This document shows, piece after piece, positions 60,309 through 64,000 of a DNA stretch of 64,000 nucleotides (position 1 is the stretch's first letter; each line of letters opens with the position of its first letter). Origin of the DNA: an uncultured Lachnospiraceae bacterium (GTDB lineage Bacteria; Bacillota; Clostridia; Lachnospirales; Lachnospiraceae). A program made the position numbers and the translations under genes. The notes beneath the pieces were generated by a model. That model had not been told where the DNA came from, searched no databases, and was given only the letters and a program-made list of their open reading frames with translations. Location: positions 101,417 to 165,416 of the forward strand of contig CAMXIK010000002.1 of the NCBI GenBank assembly GCA_947243855.1, read 5' to 3'.

Positions 60309-61199
60309 ATGAAAGAACATGATGAGATTGTTGAGTTGGTATGTCAAACTTTGGTGTCAGCCGGTTCTGTTTTTCGATCGGACAAGCAGGAAGCTTATCA
60401 ACGAGCTGTTCTGAAGGAGAAAAATGAGAGCGCAAAATGGGTGTTGGAGACAATCTGTGAAAATGCAGCCACAGCAGAGAAAAATGGAAGCCCATTGTGT
60501 GACGATACAGGGATTCCGCATCTCATTCTGGATGTTGGATCGGAATGTGCTGTCACAGGTGGGCTTTTGGATGCGATTTATGAGGGTGTGTCGAAGGGAC
60601 TTAGAACGCTTCCCGGCAGACCAATGGCAGTCAAAGGGGAGGAACGAGTTTGTCTGGAGCAATCGGAAGGAATAGAGGAAGATTCAGGACTCCTTGAAGC
60701 AGCTCCTGTTATGATTCGGCGTATTGATCAAAACTTGCTCAGACTGCACATTTTGTTACTTGGAGGAGGACCTGCAATTCGTGGGAAAACCTATCGTGTA
60801 TTTCATAAACATGACGCGCAGAATATAGTGGATGAAATTGTAGAATGGGGCAGGGAAAGCGTGCGACTTTTGGGCTGTACGCCGTGTACGATTGCGGTTG
60901 GCATCGGACGTTCTCAATATGAAGCTTCAGCCCTGATGTTACAGGCTATGGCGGAAGGAAATTACAGCGTGCAAAGCGAGCTAGAGCAGGAAATTACTGA
61001 CCGCCTGAATGAAACAAATGTGGGTGCAATAGGACTCGGCGGAAATACGACTGTTTTGGCTACCTTTATGAAGATTGGGCAGCAGAGAGCAAGCGGCGTG
61101 AGAATTGTCAGCATGAGACCGTGCTGCTGCTTTGAGCCGCGAATTGCCAGTGTAGTGTTGGAGGATAGGGAAAACAAAAAATACGGAGAAATTGTATGA
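60309..61199 (+). CDS. Fumarate hydratase / tartrate dehydratase-type alpha subunit
   Basis: 296 residues. The [4Fe-4S] ligand cysteines are in GSPLCDDTGIPHLILD and LLGCTPCTIAVGIGRSQYEA, and a third is likely in SMRPCCCFEPRIASV; the region GLGGNTTVLATFMKIGQQRA is typical. Together with the beta subunit it would add or remove water across a small dicarboxylate. The CDDTG motif differs from the CQDTG of fumarases. It overlaps the next gene by 4 bases. Confidence 0.88.
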   Translation: MKEHDEIVELVCQTLVSAGSVFRSDKQEAYQRAVLKEKNESAKWVLETICENAATAEKNGSPLCDDTGIPHLILDVGSECAVTGGLLDAIYEGVSKGLRTLPGRPMAVKGEERVCLEQSEGIEEDSGLLEAAPVMIRRIDQNLLRLHILLLGGGPAIRGKTYRVFHKHDAQNIVDEIVEWGRESVRLLGCTPCTIAVGIGRSQYEASALMLQAMAEGNYSVQSELEQEITDRLNETNVGAIGLGGNTTVLATFMKIGQQRASGVRIVSMRPCCCFEPRIASVVLEDRENKKYGEIV

Positions 61200-61579
61200 G
61201 TGAAGAAAAGAAAAGAGTCTATATAGCGGGCGCTCATTCCAGAGGCAGGACGCTCCGCGCCTATCTGGAATATCTTTATCCGGATTTGAAGGTGGAGGCT
61301 TTTTTAGTTGACGATATGACTGAAAATGCGGAGATGGTTGACGGCCTGCCGGTACGGCTGATCGGGCAGGGCATACATACGGAATATCCGGTCTATCTGG
61401 GGATGCGCGGAGTAAACCATGAGAAGGTTTCGGGAGAGCTTCGGGATGCAGGGGTGAAGGAGATCATTCCGGTGACGGTGGAACTGGATATGCGGCTTAG
61501 AAATGCTTATGTCCGCAGATATGAGCAGGACAAAGGCAGGACATTTTGCGTGATTGATGAACTGACGGCAGGAGAATAA
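61196..61579 (+). CDS. Small stand-alone Rossmann-like protein
   Basis: 127 residues. The start RVYIAGAHSRGRTLRAYLEY and the continuation KVEAFLVDDMTENAEMVDGL, then YPVYLGMRGVNHEKVSGELR and VKEIIPVTVELDMRLRN, follow the Rossmann-like pattern found as an added domain in four other proteins of this block; here it stands alone. It overlaps the fumarase alpha gene by 4 bases and is 3 bases from the DUF4422 gene. In other surface-glycan loci such a module is fused to glycosyltransferases. Its function is unknown. Confidence 0.75.
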   Translation: MSEEKKRVYIAGAHSRGRTLRAYLEYLYPDLKVEAFLVDDMTENAEMVDGLPVRLIGQGIHTEYPVYLGMRGVNHEKVSGELRDAGVKEIIPVTVELDMRLRNAYVRRYEQDKGRTFCVIDELTAGE

Positions 61580-61582
61580 CGA

Positions 61583-62281
61583 ATGAAGGAGAAAACAGCC
61601 AGAATCTACGTGGCGGGTTCTATTTTCGACAAACCCTTACAGGACAGTTATACCTTTATAAGAGAAGAGAAACTTCTACAGGCCGGAGCCGCCCTGACAA
61701 AGGAAAGGCTATCGTTGGATGCCGTTTTGGACTGCGAAGGTGAAAATATTTCAGACAAAAACCAACAATTCTGTGAACTGACGGGGCTTTACTGGATCTG
61801 GAAGAATGCCTGTGAGGATTATGTGGGGCTGGTGCATTACAGGAGGCATTTCCTTCTGCCTGATAACTGGGTGGAGCGGATGGAAGCCAACCGGGTTGAC
61901 GTGATTCTGCCGGTGCCGCTGTATGTGGCGCCAAGCATTGCGGGGAACTATAAGGAGCGACACATTGCGTCAGATTGGGAATACCTGATGGAATATTTTG
62001 CAACAGAACTTTTGGAAGAATCTGAGGCGGCAAGACAGTTTTTTGGCGGGAACCTATACTCTCCTTGTAACATGCTGATCGCGCGAAAAGAGGTATTGGA
62101 TCAGCTTTGTGGGTGGATGTTTCCCATTCTCTTTGCGGTGGCTGAGCACGGAGGGAAGAGGGAGGATTCTTATCAAAACCGCTATCCAGGATTTATATCG
62201 GAGCGGCTGATTACTTATTTTTTTGAGAGCCGCAGGGATAGATACCGGGTGGTGTATGCAAATAAGAATTTTTTGAAATAA
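61583..62281 (+). CDS. DUF4422 glycosyltransferase-like protein
   Basis: 232 residues. The DUF4422 pattern is present: LSLDAVLDCEGENISDKNQQ, the signature ELTGLYWIWKNACEDYVGLV and HYRRHFLLP, and SPCNMLIARKEVLDQLCGWM. Proteins of this family are found in capsule and LPS loci and are thought to be glycosyltransferases. AGGAGAATAACG precedes the start. From here on the sequence is visibly more G/C-rich again, closer to the left half of the window. Confidence 0.9.
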   Translation: MKEKTARIYVAGSIFDKPLQDSYTFIREEKLLQAGAALTKERLSLDAVLDCEGENISDKNQQFCELTGLYWIWKNACEDYVGLVHYRRHFLLPDNWVERMEANRVDVILPVPLYVAPSIAGNYKERHIASDWEYLMEYFATELLEESEAARQFFGGNLYSPCNMLIARKEVLDQLCGWMFPILFAVAEHGGKREDSYQNRYPGFISERLITYFFESRRDRYRVVYANKNFLK

Positions 62282-62343
62282 ACTGGTTTGTGCAGACAAT
62301 AGATGTATTTCTGGTATAAGCAACAGAAGAAAGGAAAAAGCAC

Positions 62344-63006
62344 ATGGACTTTGAATTAAACGCCTCCATGATGTGCGCTAACTATGGCAGTCTGGAAAAA
62401 GAGGTAAGAGATTTGGAGGAGGGTGGGATCGACTCCTTCCACATCGATATCATGGACGGGCGCTATGTGCCCAACTTTGCCATGTCTTTAAACGACATGG
62501 CTTATATCGCGTCCGCAACCAAGAAGCCCTTGGATGTGCACCTGATGATCGAGCATCCCAACAACAATATCCATATCTTTCTGGATAAGCTGCGTAAAGG
62601 AGACACGGTCTACATCCATCCGGAGGCGGAATACCACCCCTCAACCACCCTGCAAAAGATTATCAATGCGGGCATGGTGCCGGGCATCGCCATTAATCCG
62701 GGCACCAGCATAGAGACGGTCATGGAAATGCTGGTGATCGTGAAAAAGGTGCTTGTCATGTCGGTGAACCCGGGCAATGCGGGGCAGATGTACCTGCCCT
62801 ATGTGGGGAAGAAGATCACGAAGTTGTTGGCGATTAAGGATGAAATCAACTTTGAGATTTACTGGGACGGGGCCTGCGGTGCGGACAAGATCAGGCAGTA
62901 TGCGCCCAGAGGAGTGAAAGGGTTCGTACTGGGGACGACGCTGCTGTTTGGCAAGGAAGCGCCTTATGGGGAGACGCTGCGCAATATCCGGGAACTGCAT
63001 TTTTGA
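62344..63006 (+). CDS. Ribulose-phosphate 3-epimerase-like protein
   Basis: 220 residues, a TIM barrel. The active-site metal ligands of ribulose-phosphate epimerase are conserved: His and Asp in SFHIDIMDGRYVPNFAMS, His in PLDVHLMIEHP, and Asp in YWDGACGADK. The phosphate loop reads MSVNPGNAGQMYLP where the housekeeping enzyme has SVNPGFGGQ, so it may be a specialised paralogue. It interconverts ribulose-5- and xylulose-5-phosphate. It overlaps a cytidylyltransferase frame, so the product may feed a CDP-linked pentose or pentitol. AAAGGAAA precedes the start. Confidence 0.88.
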   Translation: MDFELNASMMCANYGSLEKEVRDLEEGGIDSFHIDIMDGRYVPNFAMSLNDMAYIASATKKPLDVHLMIEHPNNNIHIFLDKLRKGDTVYIHPEAEYHPSTTLQKIINAGMVPGIAINPGTSIETVMEMLVIVKKVLVMSVNPGNAGQMYLPYVGKKITKLLAIKDEINFEIYWDGACGADKIRQYAPRGVKGFVLGTTLLFGKEAPYGETLRNIRELHF

Positions 63007-63029
63007 GCAAGCGGCAGGAGGATGAAATT

Positions 63030-63719
63030 ATGGTGACAGCGCTTCTTTTGTCCGGCGGGATAGGGACAAGAATGGGCATGGGGATACCGAAGCAGTACAT
63101 AGAGGTAAAGGGAAAACCGGTCATCGCTTACTGCCTGCGGACGCTCCTTTGTCATGAGGGCATTGACGCGTTGCAGATCGTGGCGGACCAGATGTGGCGG
63201 GAAACAATTCTGCAATGCATGGCTTCCCTGCGCGTGCAGGGGGCGGAAGAGAAATTCCGTGGGTTTTCGGAGCCGGGGAAAACAAGGCAGCTTTCCATTC
63301 TAAACGGCTTGGAGGATATCAGAAAGTATGCAGGGGACTCGGATTATGTGCTGATTCATGATGCGGCCAGGCCGTTAGTTTCAGCAAAACAGATATCGGA
63401 CTGTATCGAGGCTGTGTGCTCTGGGCATGACGGGGCGCTTCCGGTTTTACCTATGAAGGACACGGTGTATCTGAGCGGGGACGGCAAAACGGTTACTTCC
63501 TTATTGGATAGGAAGAAGGTATATGCAGGGCAGGCGCCGGAGATCTTTGTGTTAGGAAAATACTATGAGGCGAACCGGGCGCTTCTGCCAGACCGGATTT
63601 TAGAAATCAATGGTTCCACGGAGCCTGCGATACTGGCTGGGATGGACATTGCCGTGATACCCGGGGATGAAGGCAACTTTAAGATCACGACAAGGGCGGA
63701 TTTGGAACGGTTTTTGTAA
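63030..63719 (+). CDS. IspD/TarI-type cytidylyltransferase
   Basis: 229 residues. The nucleotide loop LLSGGIGTRMGMGIPKQYIE, the HDAARP motif in YVLIHDAARPLVSAKQ and VYAGQAPEIFVLGKY identify the IspD/TarI family, which joins CTP to methylerythritol-4-phosphate or to ribitol-5-phosphate. Next to an epimerase and glycosyltransferases it is more likely to make a CDP-sugar-alcohol for a surface polymer than an isoprenoid. No TarJ-type reductase was seen in the window. ATG 63030 follows CAGGAGGA; the frame is open further up but overlaps the epimerase. It ends in a terminator. Confidence 0.88.
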   Translation: MVTALLLSGGIGTRMGMGIPKQYIEVKGKPVIAYCLRTLLCHEGIDALQIVADQMWRETILQCMASLRVQGAEEKFRGFSEPGKTRQLSILNGLEDIRKYAGDSDYVLIHDAARPLVSAKQISDCIEAVCSGHDGALPVLPMKDTVYLSGDGKTVTSLLDRKKVYAGQAPEIFVLGKYYEANRALLPDRILEINGSTEPAILAGMDIAVIPGDEGNFKITTRADLERFL

Positions 63720-63733
63720 AACCGTTCTCTTTA
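63705..63733 (+). terminator. Terminator at the end of the cytidylyltransferase gene
   Basis: GAACGGTTTT (63705-63714) with its perfect complement (63718-63727), 3-base loop, then TCTTTATT. It spans the stop codon and ends the long forward transcript. Confidence 0.75.
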
Positions 63734-64000
63734 TTCTGGAGTGCCGTTATTGGCTTTTTTTAACTGTTCAATTTCAGCACGGAGCTGCTCAATCGTTTTC
63801 TGGTAAGCCTGAATATCCTGCTCGTGTTCGATCCGGTCTTGCTTGATGGCCGCTTCCTTCTCGGCAATTGCATTCTGGTAAGCCCGGATGTCCTCCTCAT
63901 ATGCGATATGATCCAGCCTGCTGGCTTCTTCTTTCTCAGCGATCGTTTTCTGGTAAGCCCGGATGTCCTCCTCATATGTGATATGATCCAACTCAATCTT
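63731..64000 (-). CDS. C-terminal coiled-coil repeat protein (partial, runs off the window)
   Basis: Reverse strand, open to the window edge; only the last 89 codons are seen. It holds three copies of a 25-residue (75-base) repeat with the pattern EEDIRAYQKTIAEKEEASR, well conserved between the first two and looser in the third, ending in TIEQLRAEIEQLKKAN. Heptad spacing of hydrophobic residues predicts a coiled coil. The whole protein could be a glycosyltransferase or methyltransferase with a coiled-coil tail, as is common in such loci, but nothing visible proves this. Confidence 0.75.
   Translation of the reverse strand, partial: KIELDHITYEEDIRAYQKTIAEKEEASRLDHIAYEEDIRAYQNAIAEKEAAIKQDRIEHEQDIQAYQKTIEQLRAEIEQLKKANNGTPE

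Noticed and set aside
63767..63991. CRISPR-like repeat at the right edge
   Set aside because: The 75-base repeats are contiguous, have no spacers and keep a reading frame, so they encode protein repeats.

Overview
The window looks like a chromosomal segment of an anaerobic Clostridia-class Bacillota, most probably Lachnospiraceae. I base this on gene content and not on any search: the glgC-glgD pair, dapF with the LL-diaminopimelate aminotransferase dapL, a T-box leader ahead of aspS-gatCAB, glnA followed by an ANTAR-domain regulator, AAA ATPases with DUF4143 tails, many TTG/GTG starts and strong Shine-Dalgarno sites. No rRNA, tRNA, CRISPR array or insertion sequence was seen.

Layout. 0-5 kb: glycogen synthesis (end of glgC, glgD) and carB. 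5-10.4 kb: an ABC-2 type exporter (ATPase plus two permeases) behind a leader with its own 25-codon ORF and strong RNA hairpins, flanked by two related DUF4143 ATPases. 10.4-25.5 kb: mostly housekeeping and cell-surface genes: an NhaC-type antiporter, a lipoprotein, an acyltransferase, membrane proteins, a TPR-like glycosyltransferase, hisC, a small-multidrug-export family protein, a membrane-anchored GH20 hexosaminidase, a sigma factor with a DUF2461 protein, a methyltransferase and hslO. 26-41 kb: nadE, an Abi/HEPN defence toxin with a short structured RNA in front, glnA with an attenuator-like leader plus an ANTAR regulator, dapF-dapL, a histidine phosphatase, and the T-box controlled aspS-gatC-gatA-gatB block.

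41.2-64 kb is an accessory region. It opens with an XRE regulator, a Panacea-domain antitoxin with a PemK-like partner behind a palindromic promoter, and a terminator-bearing leader. Then comes a long, visibly more A/T-rich, tightly packed run of forward genes: a CDP-glycerol-transferase-like enzyme, DegT aminotransferase, ATP-grasp ligase, MmgE/PrpD protein, two radical SAM paralogues, two GT2 glycosyltransferases, an FkbM methyltransferase, an aldo/keto reductase, a phosphonopyruvate-decarboxylase-like ThDP enzyme, a U32-like TIM barrel, an HpcH/HpaI-type lyase and a two-subunit fumarase-like dehydratase. It ends in a DUF4422 protein, a ribulose-phosphate-epimerase-like enzyme and an IspD/TarI-type cytidylyltransferase.

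Together the last block reads as a surface-glycan (capsule, teichoic-acid-like polymer or flagellin glycan) locus carrying a built-in pathway for an unusual small carboxylic acid, aldehyde or amino-sugar decoration. I could not match the enzyme combination to a described pathway. It is the strongest candidate for something new here, followed by the leader-peptide RNA of the ABC exporter, the Abi RNA module and the Panacea leader.
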